Source of the DNA: Culex pipiens pallens
Lineage: Eukaryota > Arthropoda > Insecta > Diptera > Culicidae
Reading direction: 5' to 3'
Length of the DNA: 64,000 bases
Assembly: GCF_016801865.2 (NCBI RefSeq)
Contig: NC_068939.1
Location: 74,328,100-74,392,099 of the forward strand
Part shown: positions 12,338 to 23,181 of the stretch, piece by piece
Numbering within the stretch: position 1 is the stretch's first letter
Layout: each line of letters opens with the position of its first letter
Notes under the pieces: generated by a model
Seen by the model: the letters and a program-made list of their open reading frames with translations, nothing else
The model's database searches: none
Told to the model about the DNA's origin: nothing
Program-made: the position numbers and the translations under genes

Positions 12338-13440
12338 GTTTGTAATTTTTAAAGAATTTGGTCACAAGACCACAACACCAACGCAATGTTGTTGATATTA
12401 ACAAACAGCTGGTTTACGACCGACAACATTCTGTAAATTTGTCAATCTAAATCAAAGAAAGTAATACGCGTCGCCCCAGCGCAGCGCTGCGCGCCTGGAA
12501 ATAGGCAATCAATTTGAAATGGGACCGGTAATCAATTTCTATATTGAATCGTGACCGAAAGCACATGCTTTTTTGCTGCTGCCCTTCTTATTTTTAATGG
12601 TTTGGGAATAAATCGAAATCGATTCTTGAGGGACCCGTTCCAGGTTAGAATTTGAGGTTGAAGCTGTCGTACTTCCGCTCAAAGCGACCTTCGAACTCGT
12701 GGTGGTTAAAAATAATCATAAATCACTCGCAGCAAATCGCCGAACGTGAGTTCGTGAGGCATTTTCCGATTTTTCCTCAACCTTTAAGCTAGGGGGGGTG
12801 GAGCGAAGACTTTAGTGCGTGTTGTTTTCGGTCCTTTTTCGTCACCTCGAAGCTGTCACGGTTAAAGCTGGGACAGTAAAGGCAGATCGGTTTTCCCTTT
12901 TTTCTGCTGCTGAAGACCCTGTCGTCATCAATCAATCTGGGCTCCGTCACCGTCGTCCGGGAAGGACCATCGAGCTGCCGACAGCACTAGATTAGATCTT
13001 TGCTAATGAGATACTGCGGGATGCTGGCGATGGATTGTTCTCTTTGTGGGGGTCTTCCGGTGCTTTTGTGCGCTATCGTGACTTGATGTTACCAAATTTG
13101 TTCTGGAAGATCTCTTCTGCATCGCTGAACACGACATTTCTTTGAAACAAGCACTTCTTCAATAGTATCTCTGAACTCCTTAATTACTTCGACGACTGTA
13201 CTCGGAAATCCAGAACCCAAAGAATCGCTCAGTACGTTACAAATCTCGCTTCCCCGGAGATCTATTACGACCACCACCGCAACTTGTCGTCAATTATCTT
13301 TCATTATCTCATTACTCTCATCACGCTGCACGACTGCACAGACTTGGTCTATTGTACTGTACAGTTGCAGCGTATGTCGTTGCGTTGCATCACCTTCCGA
13401 CAGCCATCACTCACCGCACCGCACCGCGGCACTGAACGTC

Positions 13441-13487
13441 CGTGCAAGCGAAAGCTGTGGGGAGGCGCTTGCACGCAAGTTGCGTGC
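13441..13487. repeat. Overlapping palindromes
   Basis: 13441-13450 CGTGCAAGCG and 13466-13475 CGCTTGCACG form a perfect 10-bp stem with a 15-nt loop. Overlapping it, 13471-13487 is the palindrome GCACGCAAGTTGCGTGC (two 8-base arms around a central G). Both sit at the left edge of copy 2 of the duplicated motif. They could be cruciform or hairpin forming, a binding site, or the end of a small element. Confidence 0.65.
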
Positions 13488-13545
13488 AATGTGTAGTGCG
13501 ATTGGCGTCCGCTTGGGCAGCGCCATCTTTTGGCGAGCACCTTAA
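13468..13545. repeat. Duplicated ~75-bp motif, copy 2
   Basis: Carries 'gcgattggcgt' (13498-13508), a 9-nt spacer, and 'cagcgccatctttt', in the same order and spacing as copy 1 at 12260-12337. Upstream, 'ttgcacgcaagttgcgtgc' corresponds to 'ttgcacgaaacttgcat' in copy 1. Not protein coding in any convincing frame. Confidence 0.6.
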
Positions 13546-13888
13546 AAATACGTTTTTGCCCGATTGAGGGTAAACTACGTTTCCGATTGCGACGGAGGGA
13601 GGATTCATTCAGTTGGACGATTATGTAGCTGACCCCTCTTCCTCTCCTCGTGTAAATGGTGCTATCATTATCTAGCTTTTGTTGACGTCGTAGACAGTGG
13701 CACGCTAGGCTCTGTAATTTGCTTCTTCGGAAGCGATAAACAGTCAATGAAGCTTGGAGTGGGGATGGATCCCAAAGTACGTGACGTTCCAACTTTACGA
13801 TACATTTAGAGGTTGAAGGAATTTGGTCTAAGAAATTAAAAGCTTCTAGATTGCAAATTTTGCAACGTTGATAATAAGTTAACAAAAA

Positions 13889-14228
13889 GTCAAAAAAGAC
13901 AAACAAGACAAAAAAGACAAAAAAGACAAAAAAGACAAAAAAGACAAAAAAGACAAAAAAGACAAAAAAGACAAAAAAGACAAAAAAGACAAAAAAGACA
14001 AAAAAGACAAAAAAGACAAAAAAGATAAAAAAGACAAAAAAGACAAAAAAGACAAAAAAGACAAAAAAGACAAAAAAGACAAAAAAGACAAAAAAGACAA
14101 AAAAGACAAAAAAGACAAAAAAAAACAAAAAAGACAAAAAAGACAAAAAAGACAAAAAAGACAAAAAAGACAAAAAAGACAAAAAAGACAAAAAAGACAA
14201 AAAAGACAAAAAAGACAAAAAATACAAA
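13889..14228. repeat. 9-bp microsatellite array
   Basis: About 38 tandem copies of AAAAAAGAC with very few variants (an 'aaacaagac' near the left edge, an 'aaaaaagat' near 14025, a longer A-run near 14122). Because 9 is a multiple of 3, minus-strand frames stay open and give Phe-Phe-Val and Leu-Ser-Phe repeat peptides. These are artefacts of the array, not genes. Confidence 0.95.
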
Positions 14229-15001
14229 ATAAGCAGTATGAATAAAAAGATTTCTGGAATTTATTTTGCTCCGAGTAGAAATTTTTCAATTTCAAAATTC
14301 CTAAAGTGACTCAAACTACTTTGACTAAATTCCTGTTATTTGCCACTATTAGACATGCAAATTAGGGTGAAAATTTCGAAGCACTCTGCACAGAGCAGGA
14401 AGAAAATTAGGGAAAATCGTTCACGGCATGCAAATTGGAAAGGGAGTGTAGGCACAGCACATTGATTCCGTATTAAGGCGAGATTATGGCCCGGTGATAA
14501 ACGAAGAAAATGAGGTTTGTCCTCTTAAACGACCGAATTCTAGGAGGAAATCTTGGAGGGCAGGGAGTCACACGAAACGCACGGTAATTGGAAACCAAAC
14601 AATTTCGCCTCGAAATTTATGCTCTCTGATGAGCGTTTTAAGGATCTCGCGCAGGTAATAAATTGTTGATGTCTGGTAGAAAACGGGACTTCCGAATGGG
14701 AAATTTAAAACAGATAACCAGTAATCACGTGATTAAGGTAGAATGTCTTTTTGCCTGCAAAATAAACCGACATAAAATGTGGCGTCTCACCACACGAGAA
14801 TAAGCCGTTCCGATCCGGATAAGCTGTATCGATCGATTGACGGGGAATTTTCTGTCTTAACAGGTGCAGGCTGGCGACTTTGGCCTGAGAAATTCCCGTG
14901 GGGGTGAGTTCTATGAGGCACGCGATGGCCACCCCCGCAGCGAGAAATCGATTTAGATTGAGGGCCTGCGTTTCGAAGAATCGCTTCATGAAGTATTGGT
15001 A
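14229..15001. other. Unassigned sequence
   Basis: Balanced to AT-rich DNA with no shared repeat seen. The minus-strand frame 14705-15019 runs into the end of the neighbouring transposable element and has no recognisable domain. Confidence 0.4.
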
Positions 15002-17652
15002 CAGTTTTGCCTTCCTCACTGAGGTAAGGCTATAATCCTGCTCTAAAATTGAACTTTTTATTTAAAGCTCGAAAACCCACCTTGATGTATACATATCGAC
15101 TCAGAATCGAAAACTGAACAAATGTCTGTGTGTATGTGTGTGTGTATGTGTGTGTGTATGTGTGTGTGTATGTGACCAATAATGTCACGCAGTTTTCTCA
15201 GCACTGGCTGAACCGATTTTGACCAAACCAGTTGCATTCGACTTGGTTTAGGGTCCCATACGGCGCTATTGAATTGTTTGAAGTTTCGATAAGTAGTTCA
15301 AAAGTTATGTATAAAAATGTGTTTTCACATATTTTCGGAAGTTGAATAAATGGCAGTAAACTGAACCAAACATCATCATGTTATACATCGTTAGTTAGGT
15401 AATTGAAAGACCTTTTCAACGAGTCCAAAATATTGATAATCTGGCAACCCTGTCTCGAGTTATACCCACTTAAGTGATATTTATGTACTTTTTTGTAGCC
15501 GGATCTCACTTAAATGCATGTAAACAATGTCCGGATCCATCATCCGACCCATCGTTAGTTAGGCAATCAAAAGACCTTTCCAACGAGTCTAAAACATTGA
15601 CGATCTGGCAACCCTGTCTCGAGTTATAACCACTTAAGTGATATTTATGTACTTTTTTGTAGCCGGAACTCACTTAAATGCATGTAAACAATGTCCGGAT
15701 CCACCATCTGACCCATCGTTAGTTAGGTAATCGAAAGACCTTTCCAACGAGTCTAAAACATTGAAGATCTGGCAACCCTGACTCGAGTTATAACCACTTA
15801 AGTGATATTTATGTACTTTTTTGTAGCCGGATCTCACTTAAATGTATGTAAACAACGTCCGGATCCATCATCCGACCCATCGTTGGTTAGGTAATCAAAA
15901 GATCTTTCCAACGAGTCTAAAACATTGAAGATCTGGCAACCCTGACTCGAGTTATAACCACTTAAGTGATATTTATGTACTTTTTTGTAGCCGGATCTCA
16001 CTTAAATGTATGTAAACAATGTCCGGATCCATCATCCGACCCATCGTTAGTAAGGTAATCGAAATACCTTTCCAATGAGTCTAAAACATTGAAGATCTGG
16101 CAACCCTGACTCGAGTTATAACCACTTAAGTGATATTTATGTACTTTTTTGTAGCCGGAACTCACTTAAATGTATGTAAACAACGTCCGGATCCATCATC
16201 CGACCCATCGTTGGTTAGGTAATCAAAAGATCTTTCCAACGAGTCTAAAACATTGAAGATCTGGCAACCCTGACTCGAGTTCTGACCACTTAAGTGATAT
16301 TTATGTACTTTTTTGTAGCCGGATCTCACTTAAATGTATGTAAACAATGTCCGGATCCATCATCCGACCCATCGTTAGTAAGGTAATCGAAATACCTTTC
16401 CAATGAGTCTAAAACATTGAAGATCTGGCAACCCTGACTCGAGTTATAACCACTTAAGTGATATTTATGTACTTTTTTGTAGCCGGAACTCACTTAAATG
16501 TATGTAAACAATGTCCGGATCCATCATCCGACCCATCGTTGGTTAGGTAATCAAAAGATCTTTCCAACGAGTCTAAAACATTGAAGATCTGGCAACCCTG
16601 ACTCGAGTTCTGACCACTTAAGTGATATTTATGTACTTTTTTGTAGCCGGATCTCACTTAAATGTATGTAAACAATGTCCGGATCCATCATCCGACCCAT
16701 CGTTAGTAAGGTAATCGAAATACCTTTCCAACGAGTCTAAAACATTGCAGATCTGGCAACCCTGTCTCGAGTTCTGACCACTTAAGTGATATTTATGTAC
16801 TTTTTTGTAGCCGGATCTCACTTAAATGTATGTAAACAATGTCCGGATCCATCATCCGACCCATCGTTAGTAAGGTAATCGAAATACCTTTCCAACGAGT
16901 CTAAAACATTGCAGATCTGGCAACCCTGTCTCGAGTTCTGACCACTTAAGTGATATTTATGTACTTTTTTATAGCCGGATCTCACTTAAATGTATGTAAA
17001 CAACGTCTGGATTCATCATCCGACCCATCGTTGGTAAGGTAATCGAAAGACCTTTCGTTTTGGTCTCATTCGATTCGTCTTGGGGTCCCATAAGTCCCTA
17101 TTGAAGATTATGAAGTTTAGTAAAGTACTTCAAAAGTTATGCTAAAAAAACAATTTTGACTAAAGTCCGGAAGATTGTAAAAAGGGTGGTTTTTGTAAGA
17201 AACCCCAGCATGCTATACATTTTTAGAAAGGTATTTAAAAGAGCTTTCCAACGCGACCAATACATTGAAGATCTGACAACCCTATCAAAAGTTAATAGCA
17301 ATTAAGTGTTATTTATGCACTTTTTGGAAGCCGGATCTCAGATATCACGATGAAAACGTTGTCCGGATCTATCATGCAACCCGTCGTTGAACAGGTAATC
17401 AAAAGACCTTTCCAACGCGTCCAAAACATTGAAGATCTGACAACCCTATCAAAAGTTATAAGCACTTAAGAGTTATTTATACACTTTTTGGAGGCTAGTT
17501 CTCAGATATTTAGATGAAAACGTATTCCAAATATATCATGCGACCTATCTTTGGATAGGTAATTTAAAGACCTTCCCACGAGCGTGTCTATTTTGGATAG
17601 CATTACCCTTTGAATGAGAGGAAGGCACCAACCACCTAAGGGTGGATTAAGT
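15002..17652 (+). mobile_element. Satellite-bearing transposable element, copy 1
   Basis: The left end 'cagttttgccttcctcact' (from 15002) leads into a ~430-bp unique head with an internal (GTGTGTAT)n microsatellite (15123-15172). Then come tandem 164-bp units (about 15440-17050) and a diverged older part (17055-17600). The right end is 'aggaaggcaccaaccacc' followed by 'ggtggattaagt'. GCCTTCCTC and GAGGAAGGC make short inverted ends. A second copy with the same ends and head lies inverted at 52710-56117. No transposase is encoded, so it is non-autonomous. I cannot assign a superfamily. Confidence 0.75.
15440..17050 (+). repeat. 164-bp satellite array inside element copy 1
   Basis: About ten units. 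The 'catccgaccc' landmark recurs at 15541, 15705, 15869 and 16033, exactly 164 bp apart. Each unit has 'tggcaaccctg', 'ctcgagtt', 'cacttaagtgatatttatg', 'gtagccgga' and 'gtccggatccatcatccg'. From about 15880 to 16720 two variants mostly alternate, 'ggttaggtaatcaaaagatc' and 'agtaaggtaatcgaaatacc', giving a 328-bp higher-order period. No open frame persists through it. Confidence 0.92.
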
Positions 17653-18637
17653 AACGTTTTTCAAAATAATCTTATGATTTGAAATTATAGCGAAGATTGT
17701 GATGGCCTTTTCGAATATCTCAATTCAAAATAGTTCCTAACCTTTTTTTTCTTTAAAATTCGTTTAAATCACATGACTTCCTCAAACCTTCTCAATGTCT
17801 CTTCTGAGAGTCGTTTCTTAACTGAAGCTGTGTGCAGCGCCAGGTTGTCTTGAAAATGTGAACCCCCCCTCGCAACCCTGGCTGCAGTTCACCGAGAAAA
17901 GCAAGACCCATTTCAATCAATCAACTGCCTCTACTACAGGGTAGCAACAAGATCATCAACGGCTGCCGGTGGCTTCCGCCCTGACGGGTTTTCAAGTCTC
18001 GGTTGCTCTTTTCACAAAACCGCTCGCCCTGCATGGGAACGCGATGCTGGTTCTTTCACCGGTGACAAGAGGAGGGTCGTTCGGAAATTACGTAGATTTG
18101 CTTTTAGTTGTTATTTTACGATGATTACGTTGTTTATAAATGGACCCCAATCTATACATTTTGATGAAATTCAAAATTATTGATAATTAGTTGTACATTA
18201 CAGATTTTGACTATTATTTTAAATGAAACTTTTCAATACGGAATCAATGGATGACCCACCCAGCCTCAGCTAAAGCTGTCAGAGAGTTGCCACCAACACC
18301 AGCAGCAAGCAAAATGCAATTGTTGGCGGTAGTGGTAGTGGAGGAAGGTGCAGGGTTGACAAGTGAAATATATTTGCACTTGCACTTGCCCTATACGGAT
18401 CGCGGGATAACTCAGAAAGAGCCGAGGGAGCTGAGGGACGATTTTTCTTCGACTCTTGCTGGTCTGGAAAAGTTTTTCGGGTAACCTCTTCCGCGAAGTG
18501 GATACTAATTGGATTTGGTGTGACATGACTCTTGGGGGTTATGGAAATTTGAGATAGTTGAGCAGGGGTTTTGGTTGAGGGAAAATTGAAGTTTTTTGAT
18601 GTTTCATTTATGGGAAAAGGCAATTTTTAATATTTTT
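17653..18637. other. Unassigned sequence between element and 7-bp array
   Basis: Mixed composition. The right part (18240-18600) has open frames on both strands that shadow each other, none with a recognisable motif. No repeat ends or RNA genes seen. Confidence 0.4.
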
Positions 18638-19117
18638 CTTACTTCTTACTTCTTACTTCTTACTTCTTACTTCTTACTTCTTACTTCTTACTTCTTACTT
18701 CTTACTTCTTACTTCTTACTTCTTACTTCTTACTTCTTACTTCTTACTTCTTACTTCTTACTTCTTACTTCTTACTTCTTACTTCTTACTTCTTACTTCT
18801 TACTTCTTACTTCTTACTTCTTACTTCTTACTTCTTACTTCTTACTTCTTACTTCTTACTTCTTACTTCTTACTTCTTACTTCTTACTTCTTACTTCTTA
18901 CTTCTTACTTCTTACTTCTTACTTCTTACTTCTTACTTCTTACTTCTTACTTCTTACTTCTTACTTCTTACTTCTTACTTCTTACTTCTTACTTCTTACT
19001 TCTTACTTCTTACTTCTTACTTCTTACTTCTTACTTCTTACTTCTTACTTCTTACTTCTTACTTCTTACTTCTTACTTCTTACTTCTTACTTCTTACTTC
19101 TTACTTCTTACTTCTTA
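18638..19117. repeat. 7-bp tandem array (CTTACTT)n
   Basis: About 68 uninterrupted copies of a 7-bp unit with no variants that I can see. The 188-residue plus-strand frame over it is a LeuThrSerTyrPheLeuLeu repeat, produced because three 7-bp units make a 21-nt, seven-codon period without stops. Near-perfect purity suggests recent expansion or concerted evolution. Confidence 0.97.
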
Positions 19118-21088
19118 ATTACTTACTTGACTTACGGTTGTTTTTCTTTTCTTTCTTTCTAGGTAAGTCTCCATAAAATGATATAATTAAAGTAAAACAA
19201 CACTTAAGTTAGTACCAGCAGTGCACTCGAAAGCGTTTGTTGACATCCATTAAAAGAATGCAATCAAACAGGAATCTTCAATTTAGCCCTACACTAACGC
19301 ACACAAACACACACACACAGCGAACCGTTTGCACTAACTAAGTGCATTACCGACAGCTTCCTAGTCAGTCTACAAGTTGCAACTGTACAAACACAAAGCC
19401 AAGAGTCGGGTGGCGGCGACGCGAGAAACGGATCGGTTTTCCACTTTGGCCTTTTCCCCCCGTGCACCACTGCCAATTCGGAAGACACCCGGGGATGAAG
19501 GAAAAACGATGAAGCAGAAGCGCTTTGACAGAAAAGAATCCGCGGAAAATCGCGCGAGCGCGAAAAATGTTTGCGACGCTTTGGTGCAGCGGTTGTTCAA
19601 GTGCAGCTGTAGCGGTGGGGTGAATGTGGGATTTATTTTAAATAACATTTGAAAATTCTGAAAGTGTAATAAAGTCATCCCTCATATGCCGAACAGTTTG
19701 CAGATCGGCCAATGTCTAAAAAACGTAGATAATCGGTAATTGAGCATTAGGATCCAGTTCAAACTTCATTTGAAAGCTTTTCCTGTGATCGACCGCCTAC
19801 AAATTAAAACGTTTTATTTCAAGTTTTGGAAGGAAAACATTAACCCTTGGAACCCACAAAAACGGAACACTTTTTTCTTACAAATGTAAACAAACTTTGG
19901 TTCCCTCCAGGAGAGCATATTTTTTACAAAAAAAAAGACGTCAAGCACTAGAAGCAACGAAACTTATGAATAATTTTTTGAATTGTAGGACAACTTTTAC
20001 ACTTTCAGTTAAATTCAGACGTTCCACAATTGTGGGGTGTAATTTGGAGGGAAAGTTTTGCAGCAATAGCATAATAAATAGGGTATTTTTCTAAAAAAGA
20101 ACTAATTTTACTAGTGAAAAAGCAAAAAAGTGGCCTAAACAAAATCCGAAAAATAGTTTAATTACAAGAAAAGAAGCATTTCGTTTGCATTCTATTGAAA
20201 AATTACCACAAAAGTGTGCCGAATATGTGGAATGACTTCAACTAAACTTAATTTTAATTATGCGTTATGAATGATTAACATCTTCAATTTCGAGGTTTGA
20301 TTTACATTCATTTTTTAAATTCATGCTTCATTTGAATATTTATTGAGTATTTGTATAATCAACATTTTCAGAATGAATTGTTCTTGAAACATAATTATTT
20401 ATAAAATGCTATATATACCAGTACAGTTAAAACTAAAGTAGATTCAAACGAAAATTATAGCTTTACAGAAAAAAATGCACTGAAATTAGATTACAACTCA
20501 AAATATTCAGCATTTATTTCATGCTAATGTGATTAATAAAAAAGGAAAATGCATGTTAAATGGTTTTCAAAACTTCTTTTACTTTCTATTACCAATTTTG
20601 AAGATTGTTTATGTTTATCTTCTGATTTTTAAGGCCGATTATATAGGAGAAGGGAGAGGGTAGCATGGATAAGAGAAGATACGTTAACTTTTGAAAATAA
20701 TTGCATCGAGCCTAACTGATTGACAGCATTTTTAACATTTTTTGTTTATTTTCGCTCAATTTTAGATATTTTTTGAAATTAAAAAAATCATAAATGTTTA
20801 AATATTTTTGAATGTTATGACAAAACTTATTTAGGTTTTTATCATGTGTTAAGCAATTTAATAAAAAAAAGTAATACTTTTTTATTTATAGAATATAAAA
20901 TTAAGGATGAAATTATTGTTTTCCCATTCCTAATAAATATAACCTTTAATAGAAGAACAGGGCTACAACTTTTAGAAAGGGGAAGTTTTTCGTAAATAAA
21001 AGTAACTCAAAATTACCTAAAATGGAAAATGTAGCACAAAGATAAACTAAATCGATTGCAGCTCAAAAAATAAATTTTTGCCTTCTGA
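19118..21088. other. Unassigned sequence, AT-rich to the right
   Basis: 19200-19650 is fairly balanced, with a CA microsatellite at 19308-19319 and overlapping open frames on both strands (19377-19652 plus, 19370-19678 minus). Neither shows a domain, and each is probably a chance frame. 19660-21088 is AT-rich with no defined feature. Confidence 0.4.
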
Positions 21089-21950
21089 CCCGAGCATGGG
21101 TATTGGTAAATAACAAGGGAAATGTGTAATAATACCTTTCTCTGGTATCAATACCAAATTTTGGTATTCCTGCACTCTTTAAAATTTGTCTTAAGGATTA
21201 TGCAAGGGCAAAATTTGGTATCAAATCCGGAACCGGTTCCGGAGTTGCCAGTGGCCAGAAAAATATGTTGGATGACCATTTTTGAAATGTATTGACAAAA
21301 TGAAGAATTTTGATACTTATATATTTTTTTTGCTCTGATATGATATTGGCCACTTCATAGGCTCCCCGGGGGTACCCAGAACTGGTTCCGAAGAAGCCAG
21401 GGTCCAAGAATTGACCTCAAATTAGCTTTTATGGTTTGGTTATTCAAAATCATAAAGATTGATACCCATATTGCCTATGTTTGATCGAATTGGATACGGG
21501 TTAATATCAAAATGATGATTGATGACCCTAAAAAAAGTTCATATTTTCACCAAACATTCTCCAACATGTGTACAACAATTGATTGAAATAGTTTTACGAT
21601 ATCTTCAATCCAAAAATTATAAAAAATCAAACAGTGAAAAAATATAGCCAAAGTTGATCTCTCCTTAAGGTATTGTTTTGTTATCGCAAAATTGCAGAAT
21701 TTGTCAATGGTTGGACACCACATTTTGGTATTCTTTTGCGGTATTACAGTACTTTATCAAAATCCTCTGAAACTATGGGAAAATTTTGACCAATTTTGAC
21801 AAAATAATTAATTAAATTTAATTTAACTTTGTACAATTTCATGGTATTTTACCATCTACTACTGGGCAACCAAGAGCACATTTTGGTCGCTGGTATTTGC
21901 ACAAGTAATACCAAAATTTGGTATTCCCGTGTTATTTATCCCTGCTCGGG
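21089..21950. mobile_element. TIR element with CCCGAGCA ends
   Basis: The left end 'cccgagcatgggtattgg' and the right end, in reverse complement 'cccgagcagggataaat', are inverted repeats. They continue inward with shared 'aataac', 'gggaa' and 'taccaaattttggtatt' segments on both sides. No open frame resembles a transposase. The element is about 862 bp, a large MITE. No unambiguous target duplication is visible. Confidence 0.6.
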
Positions 21951-22532
21951 AATCTTGCATTTTTTTTTGAATACGTTTAATATCGAAAACTAAATGTTTA
22001 AATCTAATGAATTATGGAAAAAAAATGTGATTGAAATCATCATCTATTCAGTTTTAATTTAATTTTGATTTATACACTTATCAAGTTTTTTATTTCAACA
22101 TCATAAAGAATATATTCCCTTATGTATTTTGAGAAATTCTGAAATAATGATCGATTTGATTGAAAACTCATAATTTTTTAATGTTAAGTTGGAGATTGAT
22201 TCTTGATTCTTTTTATTGCTTACATCGTAAAACCTTTTTCGTCAAAAATAATTACTATTTATTATGTTTTAATCAAAAAATTATTTATTAAATTTTCCGG
22301 GGATCCCGATAAATATACTCTCGGACACAGGCTCTTTGAAAACGGATTTTGATAGTATAATACGACTTTTTCAAATGTTTGGCAAATTATTTCCACCCTC
22401 AAATTATTATTCCTTGAAAGTCCAACTAACTAGAAACCATTCATTTGAGTGCAAAAAGATTTGAAATGCATTCCTTGCGTTTATACTCATTTTCAACATG
22501 AGTTAATTTGAAAATATTTTGAATTTTAGTGA
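21951..22532. other. AT-rich DNA, nothing recognised
   Basis: AT-rich spacer left of the nested retroposon. Its last bases form the target site duplicated at 22533-22555. Confidence 0.4.
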
Positions 22533-22555
22533 ATTAACAATGTACCGCAAAAAGA

Positions 22556-22630
22556 GGGGCAGGCGTGGCTGAATGGTTACGCTGTTCGCTTTGTAAGCGG
22601 AAGGTTCTGGGTTCGATTCCCATCTGCTCC
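22556..22630 (+). promoter_or_regulatory. tRNA-Thr-like head with internal pol III promoter boxes
   Basis: Acceptor halves GGGGCAG (22556-22562) and CTGCTCC (22624-22630) pair, with one G-T wobble. The anticodon stem TTCGC/GCGGA encloses loop TTTGTAA, giving anticodon TGT (Thr). The A box is TGGCTGAATGG and the B box GGTTCGATTCC, which matches the consensus exactly. The outermost T-stem pair and the D arm are imperfect. The 23-bp target duplication starts immediately upstream, so this is a retroposon promoter rather than a resident tRNA gene. Confidence 0.75.
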
Positions 22631-23181
22631 TATCGAGAAATTATGGAAAGAAGGAATTCTGAACACTTGAATATGAACGAAAAATTCATTAGATCGCGGC
22701 GGGGTTCGATCCCCCGTCCTTTGGGTCAGCAGACAAAAATGCTAACCATCAGACCATCGAGGCTTAGTTGTCTAGAAGGATTAAGAATGCTATAAGAATC
22801 CAAGAAACTTGATTGGAATCTGTGTGAACCTAAGAACAGGAAAAATGCAATATTGAATGCAAGTTGAATTCAAGAACACTGGTTGCATAATTGTTAGGCG
22901 AATATTGAACTTTCAACACGACCAGAATTCACCACAAAAAGCTTGGTGAACCGAATTGGAAAGCTTCCAAAATGAATCCAAGAACATACGAAGAATTAAG
23001 GACTATAAATAGATTTGACCGGCCGCATCACTTACCACGGTGAATCCTGGCTTCACACCCATCTTACTAACACCCTCAAACCTCACGTGATACTTTGTCG
23101 AAGACGCAGCCGATTTAGCGGTCTTCATCACTCAAGTATCGGACTAAATTTCCTATCCACTTCCCCCGTGTCTTACCACTG

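Larger units (their letters stand above)
11991..13888. other. Balanced-composition block, function unknown
   Basis: GC content rises sharply against the preceding 2 kb, with C-rich and G-rich stretches (12040-12220, 12640-13060). It contains the duplicated motif described separately (12260-12337 and 13468-13545). The minus-strand frame 13089-13277 (62 residues, begins MVVVIDLRGSEICNVLS) looks more protein-like than most frames here, but I do not recognise it and see no splice context. This could be intron, UTR or regulatory DNA of a gene outside the window. Confidence 0.4.

Noticed and set aside
13089..13277. 62-codon minus frame with protein-like composition
   Set aside because: I cannot match it to a family and see no splice sites or neighbouring exons; a homology search would be needed, and a hit would reinstate it.
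13349..14227. 292-codon minus-strand frame and the overlapping 138-codon frame
   Set aside because: Most of both is the translated 9-bp array (Phe-Phe-Val and Leu-Ser-Phe repeats); the non-repeat part of the longer frame has no recognisable domain.
15440..17050. CRISPR-like array
   Set aside because: 164-bp head-to-tail units with no unique spacers, in a eukaryotic repeat context.
18596..19162. 188-codon plus frame
   Set aside because: It is a translation of the (CTTACTT)n array; a 7-bp unit gives a stop-free 21-nt period.
19370..19678. Overlapping frames on both strands near 19.5 kb as a gene
   Set aside because: Neither shows a domain, splice context or repeat-independent support; complementary open frames in a GC-richer patch are expected by chance.
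22556..22630. Functional tRNA-Thr gene
   Set aside because: The stem pairing is good, but it sits exactly at the edge of a 23-bp target duplication and leads into a retroposon body, with imperfect T-stem and D arm.
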